Position numbers and translations under genes: made by a program. A DNA stretch of 37,181 nucleotides, from assembly GCA_023251945.1 (NCBI GenBank), contig JAHEXT010000004.1:1-37181 (forward strand), in the 5' to 3' direction. Below the pieces are notes generated by a model. That model ran no database searches. It was not told where the DNA came from and saw only the letters and a list, made by a program, of their open reading frames with translations. This DNA is from Actinomycetes bacterium (lineage in GTDB: Bacteria; Actinomycetota; Thermoleophilia; Gaiellales; Gaiellaceae). Positions 13,258 to 20,648 of the stretch are shown one piece after another (the stretch's first letter is position 1; each line of letters starts with the position of its first letter).

Positions 13258-13547
13258 GACGATCTCCTCTCGCTCGGCGCACTCCGCTGCGGGCCCGCTC
13301 GGGCGCCAGGCGCGTCCCGGCACGGGTGCGAGACGCGGTGTTCGCCCGCTCCGGCGGCCGCTGCGAGGCGCGACACGTCTCACCGTGCAATGGCCGTGGC
13401 GAGGTGCTCCACCACGTCCGGCGCCGCTCCCAGGGCGGCCCCGACACGCCAGAGAACCTCCTACATCTGTGCTGCGCGCATCACCGCTGGGTGCACGACC
13501 ATCCCGCTGCCGCGGCGGACCTCGATCTCCTCGCGATGCGGGGGTGA
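13254..13547 (+). CDS. HNH endonuclease (second copy)
   Basis: 97 aa from GTG 13254, overlapping the endolysin stop (GTGA). Basic N-terminus (RRSPLARRTPLRARSGARRV), then RDAVFARSGGRCEARHVSPC, EVLHHVRRRSQGG, PENLLHLCCAHHRWVHDHP. This is a compact HNH fold with HH, N and the final H in order, and Cys pairs for zinc. Small HNH proteins near terminase genes often take part in packaging. The stop TGA is within a GGGTGAC element. Confidence 0.85.
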   Translation: MRRSPLARRTPLRARSGARRVPARVRDAVFARSGGRCEARHVSPCNGRGEVLHHVRRRSQGGPDTPENLLHLCCAHHRWVHDHPAAAADLDLLAMRG

Positions 13548-13572
13548 CGGCTCCCGCACTCTGTGCGGAGCC
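13542..13572 (+). promoter_or_regulatory. late-type element with following hairpin
   Basis: GGGTGAC (13542-13548), 8 nt, then CACTCT (13557-13562), which fits the A-2/T-6 pattern. A start at about 13569 would give a 30-nt leader carrying GAGGAG (13588-13593) before ATG 13599. The same stretch forms a hairpin (13549-13554/13556-13559 with 13563-13572), so an upstream transcript could also terminate here. Confidence 0.5.
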
Positions 13573-13598
13573 GCCCGTGTTCGACGTGAGGAGCTGAC

Positions 13599-13877
13599 AT
13601 GGCGTGGGATGCCGTCCCGCTCACCGGCGCCAACCAGGTGATCGCCGCGGGGCCGGCACGCTACGTCGGCTTCGCTCTCGAGGAGACCGCGGGCGGAACA
13701 GCGAAAGTCCGTGTCTGGGACCACCCGTCAGCGCCGTCCGGGACGCTGCTCGACACGATCACCCTCGCGCCCGGTGAGACCGCACGCGAGTTGTACGTCA
13801 CGCCCGCCGTCGCGAACCGCGGCCTGTACATCGAGGTCGTGTACGGGACGGTGGCGGGCAGCGTGAGGGTCCGCTGA
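13599..13877 (+). CDS. hypothetical beta-rich virion-type protein (92 aa)
   Basis: ATG 13599 with GAGGAG 5 nt upstream. The product begins MAWDAVPLTGANQVIAAGPA and is a predicted all-beta protein (YVGFALEETAGG, KVRVWDHPS, GLYIEVVYGTVAGSVRVR). Small proteins of this pattern accompany phage structural genes and may decorate virions. It lies one nucleotide before the SGNH hydrolase gene, suggesting joint function. No named family is recognised. Confidence 0.65.
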   Translation: MAWDAVPLTGANQVIAAGPARYVGFALEETAGGTAKVRVWDHPSAPSGTLLDTITLAPGETARELYVTPAVANRGLYIEVVYGTVAGSVRVR

Positions 13878-13878
13878 C

Positions 13879-14961
13879 ATGGGCAGCTCGGGCCGCCGCG
13901 ACGGGTCACCGCGCTGGCTGCAGCTCCCGGCACGCGCTCACCGGTGGCGGCAACTCATAGCGCCGTCGTCCGCCAGGTTCAACGTGGTGGTGTGGGGTGA
14001 CAGCAACACCGACGAAGACAGCGTGTACACGACCTGGGTCGAGCGGCTCCGCTCGGAGCTCCAGCGCGAGCACGGCGTCGGCGGGATCGGCTACCAGGGC
14101 CTCTGGCGCAACGAGTACGCGTTCGCCGGGTCGTGGGCCCGCCAGAACGACAAGAGCACCTTCGACCGCGGCCCCTACGGCTGGTCGTACTCCGCCGACG
14201 CGCAGGCCGACATCCTGACCTGGACGAAGCCCGGCGGCGCCGGGACCATCGACCGCTTCGAGGTGTTCTACGTCGATGCCGACTTCATCGAGGTCGACTA
14301 CCAGTACAGCGTGGATGGTGGCGCATGGACCGCCCTCGCACTCGACTACAGCGGCGCCGGGCCCGCGCTGCGATCCAAGACCATCGCGGCGACGATCACC
14401 ACGAGCCTGCGCCTCCGAGGCCCGGCGGCGTTCGTCGGGCACTGCGCAGGCGTCGCGTTCTACTCAGGGACCACAGGCTGCGTCGTGCACAACCTCGGTT
14501 CGGGCGGAGAGTCGATCGCCACGGCATGCGACGACGGCGACGGCGACCGCCTCGCCATCATCGACGTCATCCAGCCGAAGCTCACCCTCGTCAACCTCCT
14601 CACCAACGACACCCTCACCTCCGTGCAGACCCCACTCGCCAGCTACGAGGCGTGGCTCGGCACCCTCGTCGACCGGTCCCTCGCTCACGGCGACGTGCTC
14701 CTCATCGCACCCCAGATGCAAGACCCCAGCGGCGCCTTCGCGTACCCGGCCGGGCAAGGCCACGTCACGCAACGCGCGTACGAAGCCAAGCTCGCCGCCG
14801 TCGCCGACACCAAGCGCGTCCCGGTCGTGTCGCTCGCCGAAGCGTGGGGCAGCTACACGGCCCTGCAGACGCTCGGCTACTCCGCCGACTCCTACCACCT
14901 GAACCAGGCCGGGCAAGACGCCGCCGCTGCCCTCATCTCCCAGGCCCTCCGCCACGCCTGA
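13879..14961 (+). CDS. SGNH/GDSL-type hydrolase
   Basis: 360 aa from ATG 13879. The nucleophile block is VVVWGDSN (Ser42), and the C-terminal DxxH block is D337-S-Y-H340 with LNQAG, giving the Ser-Asp-His triad of SGNH esterases. Between them lie a beta-rich insert (YSADAQADILTWTKPGGA, DFIEVDYQYSVDGGAW) and LTLVNLLTNDT. The length is greater than a minimal SGNH domain (about 200 aa), the insert resembling a carbohydrate-binding fold. Likely substrates are acylated cell-wall or capsule sugars. It has no signal peptide. Location near the endolysin suggests envelope attack; a virion-bound enzyme is the alternative. Confidence 0.85.
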   Translation: MGSSGRRDGSPRWLQLPARAHRWRQLIAPSSARFNVVVWGDSNTDEDSVYTTWVERLRSELQREHGVGGIGYQGLWRNEYAFAGSWARQNDKSTFDRGPYGWSYSADAQADILTWTKPGGAGTIDRFEVFYVDADFIEVDYQYSVDGGAWTALALDYSGAGPALRSKTIAATITTSLRLRGPAAFVGHCAGVAFYSGTTGCVVHNLGSGGESIATACDDGDGDRLAIIDVIQPKLTLVNLLTNDTLTSVQTPLASYEAWLGTLVDRSLAHGDVLLIAPQMQDPSGAFAYPAGQGHVTQRAYEAKLAAVADTKRVPVVSLAEAWGSYTALQTLGYSADSYHLNQAGQDAAAALISQALRHA

Positions 14962-14962
14962 C

Positions 14963-15646
14963 GTGCCGCGCTGCGCCGACTGCTCGTCCCCGATCCCCAA
15001 GGGCACACGCTGCGGCGACTGCGCCCGCCTCGCCCCCGGCTCATGGATCCCCACCGGGCCACGCCCACCGGCCGTGCCCGTCACGGTCATCGCCGGCCCG
15101 CCCGCCGCCGGGAAGAGCACCTGGATCCGCGAGCACGCCGAGCCCGGCGACCTCGTCGTCGACTTCGACCTCCTCTACCGGGCCCTCACCGGCGGCCTCT
15201 GCGCCAAGCTCGACAACCCACCCGCACTCCGCCCCTACGTCCTCGCAGCCCGCCGCGCCATCCTCAAGCGGCTCCTCACCGCGCCAGCCGGATCGATCCG
15301 ACACGCGTGGCTGATCCACGGCGCACCACACCCCGCCGAACGCGACGCCTGGCGTCAACGCTTCGCCGCGCACGTCATCGTCCTCGCAACCCCGCCCGCG
15401 CCGATCGCGACGGCCGCGCCGCCGATCCCGATCGCCGCCACGTCCCGGCCGCCGAATGGGAAGCGATCCTCGACGCCTGGTGGACGACCTACCGGCCCCA
15501 CCCCGCCGATCACACCTCACCATCACCGGACGAAACAGACACACCGACCATATGGGAGGGGCCGGTCTGATCTTCCCAACCTGCCAGGACACCCTGCGCC
15601 CTACCCACGAACATGCGTTCCCGAAACTGCAAATTCGACCTCCTGA
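14963..15646 (+). CDS. zinc-ribbon P-loop NTPase/kinase-like protein, frameshifted
   Basis: From GTG 14963 the frame gives 227 aa. Residues 4-20 hold a zinc ribbon (CADC...CGDC), followed by a Walker A loop GPPAAGKST (45-53) and DLVVDFDLLYRAL, typical of small phage kinase-like proteins. After HVIVLATPP (about residue 144) this frame becomes Pro/Thr/His-rich and unlike protein. The expected ending lies in the -1 frame (see 15390-15570). Adding one C to the CCCC run at 15390-15393 would join them into about 202 aa. Either the gene is broken, the frameshift is programmed, or there is a sequence error. Confidence 0.6.
   Translation: MPRCADCSSPIPKGTRCGDCARLAPGSWIPTGPRPPAVPVTVIAGPPAAGKSTWIREHAEPGDLVVDFDLLYRALTGGLCAKLDNPPALRPYVLAARRAILKRLLTAPAGSIRHAWLIHGAPHPAERDAWRQRFAAHVIVLATPPAPIATAAPPIPIAATSRPPNGKRSSTPGGRPTGPTPPITPHHHRTKQTHRPYGRGRSDLPNLPGHPAPYPRTCVPETANSTS
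15390..15570 (+). pseudogene. displaced C-terminus of the P-loop gene (other frame)
   Basis: In the -1 frame after the C-run, the codons read ARADRDGRAADPDRRHVPAA, then EWEAILDAWWTTYRPHPADH and TPTIWEGPV, ending at TGA 15568-15570. The helical EWEAILDAWWTTY piece is the usual closing helix of such phage kinases. This is the natural tail of the upstream gene. Confidence 0.6.
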
Positions 15647-15649
15647 AAC

Positions 15650-15676
15650 CGGTGACGGGGCTGCGATGGTCGCCGC
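15650..15676 (+). promoter_or_regulatory. late-type start-associated element (15677 gene)
   Basis: CGGTGAC (15650-15656), 8 nt, GATGGT (15665-15670), 6 nt, then GTG 15677. There is no SD, so a leaderless start is predicted. This is the only copy with C in the first position. The stretch before it (15571-15649) holds no gene and is relatively AT-rich. Confidence 0.55.
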
Positions 15677-16111
15677 GTGCCGATCCCGCTCCCCCGCTGT
15701 CCCGAGTGCTCCGGGCCGATGCCCGCGCCGAAGAGGACGGGTAGGCCGCGGCGGTGGTGTTCTGATCGGTGCCGGGACCGCGCGAAGCAGCGGCGGCGCG
15801 CGGCGCCGTCGTGGCAGTCGGCCGGCGAGCTCGCGAGCGTCCCGGCAGACCCGCTCACGCATCGCCTCGAGACGTTCCGTGCGGTCGCCGCGATGCTCGA
15901 CGGTGCGCCTGCCGCGCCGCCGGAGGACCAGGTCGCTCAGGGACTGATCGACCTCACTCAGATCGCGTTCCGGTTCGCTCGGCTGGTCCACGAGCTCGAC
16001 CCGCGGATCGGTGGACCGATCGGCGCGGTCGCTGCCGACATCCGCCGCAGCGTCGCGAAGCACTTCCCACACATGGCTGGTGACCTGGCAGGCGAAGGGG
16101 TGCGGCCGTGA
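15677..16111 (+). CDS. zinc-finger hypothetical protein preceding terminase
   Basis: 144 aa from GTG 15677. The N-terminus is a zinc finger: RCPECSGPMP, then RRWCSDRCRDRAKQRRR, a short DNA- or RNA-binding type common in actinobacterial phage genes next to terminases. The rest is helical (LTHRLETFRAVAAMLDG, GLIDLTQIAFRFARLVHELD, IRRSVAKHFPHM). It overlaps the small terminase start (GTGA), so it belongs to the packaging operon. The exact role is unknown. Confidence 0.75.
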   Translation: MPIPLPRCPECSGPMPAPKRTGRPRRWCSDRCRDRAKQRRRAAPSWQSAGELASVPADPLTHRLETFRAVAAMLDGAPAAPPEDQVAQGLIDLTQIAFRFARLVHELDPRIGGPIGAVAADIRRSVAKHFPHMAGDLAGEGVRP

Positions 16112-16605
16112 AGGGGCGGCCTGTCGATCCGGGGCGAGCGCGGCGCCGGACGGGCAACCGCGAGAAGCCCGGCCAGGCCCGCAAGGCCAAGGTCGTCGCG
16201 CTTCCCGCTCCCACCGAGCGCGCCGAGGTCGTCGAGGTCTCCGCGTTCGCTCCACCGGAGGATCTCCCCGCCGACGCGGCGCCGATCTGGCGGCAGGCGA
16301 TCGCCGAGCTCGAACCGCGAGGCCTGCGGGCCGCCGACCTCGAAGGCGTCCGGATGATGTGCATGGCAGCGCTCCGCGCCCGGCAGGCAGCACACGAGAT
16401 CGAGCGGTACGGGCTGCTGGTGCAGGGTCAACGCGGCCCGATGCCGAACCCGATGCTCAAGATCGAGAAGGACGCCACGGCGACGTATCTGCGTCTCGCT
16501 GAGCAGTACGGCCTCACCCTCGCGTCGCGGATGCGGCTCGGGCTGATGACCCTCGTCGGCGAGTCGATGCTCGGCGCGTTGAACCGCGACCTCAACGAGG
16601 GCTGA
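16108..16605 (+). CDS. terminase small subunit (P27 family)
   Basis: 165 aa from GTG 16108, overlapping the preceding stop. Basic N-terminal tail (PVDPGRARRRTGNREKPGQ), then the P27-type core: LPADAAPIWRQAIAELEPRG, LEGVRMMCMAALRARQAAHE, GPMPNPMLKIEKDATATYLR, EQYGLTLASRMRLG. The conserved PNPxLK segment is diagnostic. The small subunit recognises the phage packaging site and guides the large subunit, encoded 3 nt downstream. Confidence 0.92.
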   Translation: MKGRPVDPGRARRRTGNREKPGQARKAKVVALPAPTERAEVVEVSAFAPPEDLPADAAPIWRQAIAELEPRGLRAADLEGVRMMCMAALRARQAAHEIERYGLLVQGQRGPMPNPMLKIEKDATATYLRLAEQYGLTLASRMRLGLMTLVGESMLGALNRDLNEG

Positions 16606-16608
16606 CCG

Positions 16609-18111
16609 GTGGCGTCCCGGGCGGCTACGGCCTCGAAGCCGGCTGTGCTCTCGCAGACACCGCGGGTGCTGCGCTTCTTCCAACGTCATCTCCGCCACCC
16701 GATGAAGGGCCGGTGGGCCGGGCAACCGTTCATCCCTGAGCCGTGGCAGGTCTCGGAGATCATCGACCCGATCTTCGGGACGATCGACGCCAAGACCGGT
16801 CTGCGCGTCGTGACCGATGCCGTGATCGGCGTCGCCCGCAAGAACGGCAAGACCGGGATCGGCGCCGGGATCGCGGTGTACGGCACGTTCGCGGACGGGC
16901 ACTGGAACCCGAAGACCGGCGAGTGGGTCCCGGAGTGGGGAGCCGAGGTCTACTCGATCGCACCGTCGAAGACGCAGGCGCACCTCGTGTTCGACCCGGC
17001 TAAGCAGATGGTCGCCGCGTCGCCGTATCTGCGTGCCGCGGCCCGGGTGTACAAAGACGCGATCGAGGTCCGCGAGACCGGCGCGGTCTACCGGGTCATC
17101 GCGTCGGCCGGCGACCTCGCGCACGGCTTCAACCCGAGCCTGGTGCTCGCCGACGAGATCCACGCGCTGCGGACCGCGGCGCACCGCGAGCTATGGGCCG
17201 CGATCACCACCGGCGGCGGCGCCCGTGAGCAGCCGCTCCTCGTCGCGATCACGACCGCGGGCTATGACCGCGAGACGGTCCTCTACGACCTCTACAAGAA
17301 GGGCAAGGGCCGACACCCGCGCAGCTTCTACTTCCGGTGGTGGTCGGCGCCGGAGGGCTGCAAGATCAACGATCCGAAGGCCGCCCGGGCAGCGAACCCG
17401 GCGTCTTGGATCACGGCGAAGTACCTGCGCGCCCAGGCAGCGAAGCCGGGCATGCATCCGGCCGTGTTCCGGCGGCTGCATCTCAACCAGTGGACCGGCT
17501 CCGCTGAGCGGTGGATCGCCCAGGAGGAGTGGGATGCGTGCGGCGCGAAGCCGAAGATCCCTCCCGGAGCGCCGGTCTGCATCGGGATCGACTCGGCTCC
17601 GAAACGCGACACGACAGCGGTGGCGGTCGTGCACCGAGACGACGACGGCGTGCATCACGTCGTCGTGCACGGCTGGGCCGCCGACCGGACGATGGGCTAC
17701 GTCGACTTCGTGCAGCTCGAGGACTTCGTCCGGGAGCTGTGCACCGTCTACGACGTGCGCCGCATCCTCGTCGACCCGTACGCGATGCAACGCACGATGA
17801 TGGTCCTCGCCGGCGAAGGCCTCCCCGTCGAGGAGTACCCGCAGCAAGACGCCTACATGGTCCCAGCGTCGCAGAACATCTACGACCTCGTCCTCGAACG
17901 GAGGCTCCGCCACGGCGGCCATCCGCTCCTCCAGGCCCATTCCGACAACGCCGCGGCTGTCGTCACGGCGCGGGGCTGGAAGCTCCACAAGCTCCGGTCG
18001 ATCGGGCCGATCGACGCGCTCACCGCGACGACGATCGCATGCCAGGTCGCCGAACAGGACGGCCAGACCCCCGCCCCGGATCCGGGGATGCGGATCCTTG
18101 ACCTCGGGTGA
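16609..18111 (+). CDS. terL: terminase large subunit
   Basis: 500 aa from GTG 16609. The ATPase motor has a Walker A-type ARKNGKT (76-82) and Walker B LVLADE (178-183), followed by TTAGYDRETVLYDLY (coupling motif region). The C-terminal nuclease starts at CIGIDSAPKRDTTAVAVVHR and continues with YDVRRILVDPYAMQ. It pumps DNA into the procapsid and cuts concatemers. Length and motif order match intact family members. The terminal GGGTGA at the stop precedes a full GGGTGAC element. Confidence 0.95.
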   Translation: MASRAATASKPAVLSQTPRVLRFFQRHLRHPMKGRWAGQPFIPEPWQVSEIIDPIFGTIDAKTGLRVVTDAVIGVARKNGKTGIGAGIAVYGTFADGHWNPKTGEWVPEWGAEVYSIAPSKTQAHLVFDPAKQMVAASPYLRAAARVYKDAIEVRETGAVYRVIASAGDLAHGFNPSLVLADEIHALRTAAHRELWAAITTGGGAREQPLLVAITTAGYDRETVLYDLYKKGKGRHPRSFYFRWWSAPEGCKINDPKAARAANPASWITAKYLRAQAAKPGMHPAVFRRLHLNQWTGSAERWIAQEEWDACGAKPKIPPGAPVCIGIDSAPKRDTTAVAVVHRDDDGVHHVVVHGWAADRTMGYVDFVQLEDFVRELCTVYDVRRILVDPYAMQRTMMVLAGEGLPVEEYPQQDAYMVPASQNIYDLVLERRLRHGGHPLLQAHSDNAAAVVTARGWKLHKLRSIGPIDALTATTIACQVAEQDGQTPAPDPGMRILDLG

Positions 18112-18113
18112 GC

Positions 18114-18142
18114 GCGGGTGACTCGACCCGCAGGATTGGGCC
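18114..18142 (+). promoter_or_regulatory. late-type start-associated element (18143 gene)
   Basis: GGGTGAC (18116-18122), 8 nt, CAGGAT (18131-18136), 6 nt, then GTG 18143. The 26 bp at 18114-18139 are identical to 24420-24445. A 6-bp inverted repeat GCGGGT/ACCCGC (18114-18119, 18126-18131) is shared by those two copies only. Confidence 0.65.
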
Positions 18143-18304
18143 GTGCACAAGCGTCGCTCCGAGTTCCGTTCGCTGGTCGTTGAGAGCGTCGGCGTCGCCC
18201 TGATCGTCGCCGCGGCCGCGATCTTGGCCGGCGCCGGCGTCGCCCTCGCATGCGCGGGCATCTGGCTTGTCGTCGTCGCGAACGTGACCGGCGAGGGGCC
18301 CTAG
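18143..18304 (+). CDS. small membrane protein between terminase and portal (53 aa)
   Basis: GTG 18143 lies 6 nt after the late element hexamer, with no SD. The product has a basic start (HKRRSEFRSLVV) and a long hydrophobic stretch: GVALIVAAAAILAGAGVALA followed by CAGIWLVVVANV, which can form two membrane helices. It is followed without a gap by the portal ATG. Small membrane proteins at this place are known in some actinophages. The role is unknown. Confidence 0.65.
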   Translation: MHKRRSEFRSLVVESVGVALIVAAAAILAGAGVALACAGIWLVVVANVTGEGP

Positions 18305-19642
18305 ATGGGGTTTCTGGGCCGCGCCCTTCGCGCGTCACGCGGGCCGTCTATCCCTGTGAGCAGCTCCGCCGCGGCTGGACTGTTCGGCTCGACGGCCGTC
18401 ACCGACGCCGGCGCCGAAATCGCCGCGCAGCCCGAACGGGCGCTGCGCTTCTCCGCCGTCTACGCCTGCGTCCGGCTGATCTCGGAAGCGATCGGCGGCC
18501 TGCCCGTCGACCTCGTGCGGACGAAGGGCCGGTTCCGGGAGCAGCTCCCCGACCATCCAGTCGCGTCGCTCGTAGCAGACGTCCCGAACCCTGAGATGGA
18601 CGCCGCCGAGCTCTGGCGCCAAACCGTCGGCTGGAAGCTCCTGCGCGGCAACAGCTACATCCTCCCCGAGTTCGACGCTCGCGGCCGCTGGTCGGCGCTC
18701 TGGCCGGTGCCCCCGACTCGCGTCACCCCCGCGCGTCGCACCGACGGGCGCCTCGCGTACGTCGTGCGCCTCGCGCCCGGCGAGTACGCGGGCACCCTGG
18801 CCCGCGAAACCGACGTCGTGCTCGACCCGACCGAGCTGCTGCACTTCCGGGCGTTCGGCCTCGGCGTCATCGGCCTCTCCCCCATAGGCCAGGCCGCGGA
18901 GGCCGTTGGGCTCGGCCTCACCGCCGAGGAGTACGGGTCGCGTGCGTTCCAGCAGGGCTCGAAACCCGGCGGGATCATCAAGTCGCAGACCAAGCTCACC
19001 GACGAGCAGTGGCAGCGGCTCCGGACCAGATGGAAGGAGATGCACCAAGGGGTGCGCCGCTCCCACCTCGTCGGCATCCTCGAAGACGGCCTCGACTGGC
19101 AGGACACGGGGATGTCGAACGAAGACGCTCAGTTCCTCGAGCTGCGCCGCTTCCAAGTCGCGGACATCGCCCGCATCTTCGGGGTTCCGCCCCACATGAT
19201 CGGCGATGTCGAACGGTCAACGTCGTGGGGGACCGGCATCGAAGCGCAGGGCACCGGATTCGTGGTCTACACGCTCATGCCATGGATCACCCGCCTCGAG
19301 CGCGTCACCCGGATGCGGCTCCTCACCTCGCCGGCCGACCGGGGCGTCAAGATCCGCTGGAACGTCGACGGGCTGCTCCGAGGCGACTTCCGCGCCCGGA
19401 TGGCCGGCTACGCGCTCGGCCGCCAGTGGGGCATCTACTCGGCGAACGACGTCGCGGCGCTCGAAGACCTCGACCCGATCCCCGGCGGCGACACCCGCCT
19501 CGTCCCCCTCAACATGGGCCTCATCGACGAGAACGGTGAGCTCGCAACCACTCCCGCCGAAGTCGCAGCCCGCGCCGCGCTCCTCAACCGGCTCGGCGCC
19601 TTCACGCAGCCCGCATCCGCCCCGGAGGCACCGGAGCAGTGA
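18305..19642 (+). CDS. portal protein (HK97 family)
   Basis: 445 aa from ATG 18305, directly after a TAG. HK97-type portal features include AVYACVRLISEAIGGLPVDL, the DHPVASLVADVPNPEMD stretch, WKLLRGNSYILPEFD, FGVPPHMIGDVERSTSWG and GIYSANDVAALEDLDPIPGG (the clip/stem end). It forms the dodecameric DNA entry ring at one capsid vertex and docks the terminase. Length and motif order are normal. Confidence 0.95.
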   Translation: MGFLGRALRASRGPSIPVSSSAAAGLFGSTAVTDAGAEIAAQPERALRFSAVYACVRLISEAIGGLPVDLVRTKGRFREQLPDHPVASLVADVPNPEMDAAELWRQTVGWKLLRGNSYILPEFDARGRWSALWPVPPTRVTPARRTDGRLAYVVRLAPGEYAGTLARETDVVLDPTELLHFRAFGLGVIGLSPIGQAAEAVGLGLTAEEYGSRAFQQGSKPGGIIKSQTKLTDEQWQRLRTRWKEMHQGVRRSHLVGILEDGLDWQDTGMSNEDAQFLELRRFQVADIARIFGVPPHMIGDVERSTSWGTGIEAQGTGFVVYTLMPWITRLERVTRMRLLTSPADRGVKIRWNVDGLLRGDFRARMAGYALGRQWGIYSANDVAALEDLDPIPGGDTRLVPLNMGLIDENGELATTPAEVAARAALLNRLGAFTQPASAPEAPEQ

Positions 19643-19902
19643 CCGGCCCGGCGCCTCGACGGTTCGCGCTGCACCGCGACCTCGACGTGTCAGGCGTCAG
19701 CGGCACCGGCATCGTCGCCTACGGCGTCGAGTTCCCCGACGGGACCTGCGCGACCCGCTGGAACGCCGCCCGGGCACAGACCTGCTGCTGGACGTCGATC
19801 GACGACGTCGTCCACGTCCACGGCCACGGCGGCGCAACAAGGCTCGTCTGGATCGACCCGCCCCCCGGTCGGGTGACAGCCCCTCCATCATCGGGCCCGT
19901 GA
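19639..19902 (+). CDS. small conserved phage protein after portal (87 aa)
   Basis: GTG 19639 overlaps the portal stop (GTGA) and its own stop overlaps the protease start. The sequence RFALHRDLDVSGVSGTGIVA, EFPDGTCATRWNAA, CWTSIDDVVHVHGHGGATRL is a compact beta-rich fold with a conserved HGHGGATR segment seen in actinobacterial prophage proteins. The last 11 residues are encoded within a late-type element and are unlikely to matter structurally. The function is unknown. Confidence 0.75.
   Translation: MTGPAPRRFALHRDLDVSGVSGTGIVAYGVEFPDGTCATRWNAARAQTCCWTSIDDVVHVHGHGGATRLVWIDPPPGRVTAPPSSGP
19871..19898 (+). promoter_or_regulatory. late-type start-associated element (protease gene)
   Basis: GGGTGAC (19871-19877), 8 nt, CATCAT (19886-19891), 7 nt, then GTG 19899. 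It lies inside the 3' end of the preceding gene in a different reading frame from the other copies. Confidence 0.65.
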
Positions 19903-20648
19903 CCGAACGGGAACGCATCCGGCGGAACTTCCAGCTCTCCGGCGTCGAGATCCGCGCCGCCGACGACGGAAAGATCACCTTCCGCGGCTACGCGGCCGTG
20001 TTCAACTCCGCAAGCGTCGACTTCGGCGGCTGGCGTGAGGTGATCGAACCCGGCGCGTTCACAGCCACCCTCGCGGCCGGCCCCCGGGTCCTGCTGCTCC
20101 ACAACCACGACGCGAATCTCGTTCTCGCCTCCACCGACAACGGGACCCTGAAGCTCTCCCAGGACGAGAAGGGTCTCCTCGTCGAAGCGACCTTCGCAGA
20201 CGTGTCCTACTCAAGTGACGTCGCGACGCTGTACCGGGAGGGGTACCTCGCGCACATGTCGTTCGCGTTCTGGATCGTGTCGCGGCGTTGGGATGACCGA
20301 GGCGGCGAGATGTTCCGCGTCATCGAGGAAGTCGACATGGACGGCGGAGACGTCTCGACCGTCGCGTACCCCGCCTACCTCGGCACCTCAGGTGAGATCC
20401 GAGGCGAGATCCTCGACGCGCTGCGCAGGGTCGCGGACCTCGACCCGGCAGCAGCGAAGGCCGCGTTCGCCGAGCTGCGAGACGGCCACCCCCTCGACGA
20501 CGCCACCCAGGCGCTTCTCCGCCGGGCTGCTGCGGCGCTCGACGCCCTCGTCGGAGACGACGGCCCGCCGTCGGGTGACATCCCCTCCATCATCGACACA
20601 GCACGAGATCGCACCCTTCGACTGCACGAAAGGCGGATGGGCCGATGA
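19899..20648 (+). CDS. HK97-type prohead protease
   Basis: 249 aa from GTG 19899. The N-terminal 160 residues have the herpes/HK97 protease fold: FRGYAAVFNSASVDFGGWRE, VIEPGAFTATL, the catalytic His in VLLLHNHD and Ser in HMSFAFWIV. It cleaves the scaffold portion of the capsid protein during maturation. The C-terminal 80 residues are helical and may act as scaffold. The last segment (PSGDIPSIID) is encoded by a late-type element identical over 25 bp to the non-coding copy at 25749. The stop overlaps the capsid start. Confidence 0.93.
   Translation: MTERERIRRNFQLSGVEIRAADDGKITFRGYAAVFNSASVDFGGWREVIEPGAFTATLAAGPRVLLLHNHDANLVLASTDNGTLKLSQDEKGLLVEATFADVSYSSDVATLYREGYLAHMSFAFWIVSRRWDDRGGEMFRVIEEVDMDGGDVSTVAYPAYLGTSGEIRGEILDALRRVADLDPAAAKAAFAELRDGHPLDDATQALLRRAAAALDALVGDDGPPSGDIPSIIDTARDRTLRLHERRMGR
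20573..20599 (+). promoter_or_regulatory. late-type element upstream of major capsid
   Basis: GGGTGAC (20573-20579), 8 nt, CATCAT (20588-20593). No start codon follows at 27-28 nt. Instead a 45-nt leader, ending with an SD-like AAAGGCGG, runs to the capsid ATG at 20645. It lies within the protease reading frame. Confidence 0.6.

Noticed and set aside
13995-14001. GGGTGAC within the SGNH gene as another late element
   Set aside because: The hexamer 8 nt downstream lacks the A-2/T-6 pattern and no gene starts nearby; it encodes the catalytic WGDS segment.
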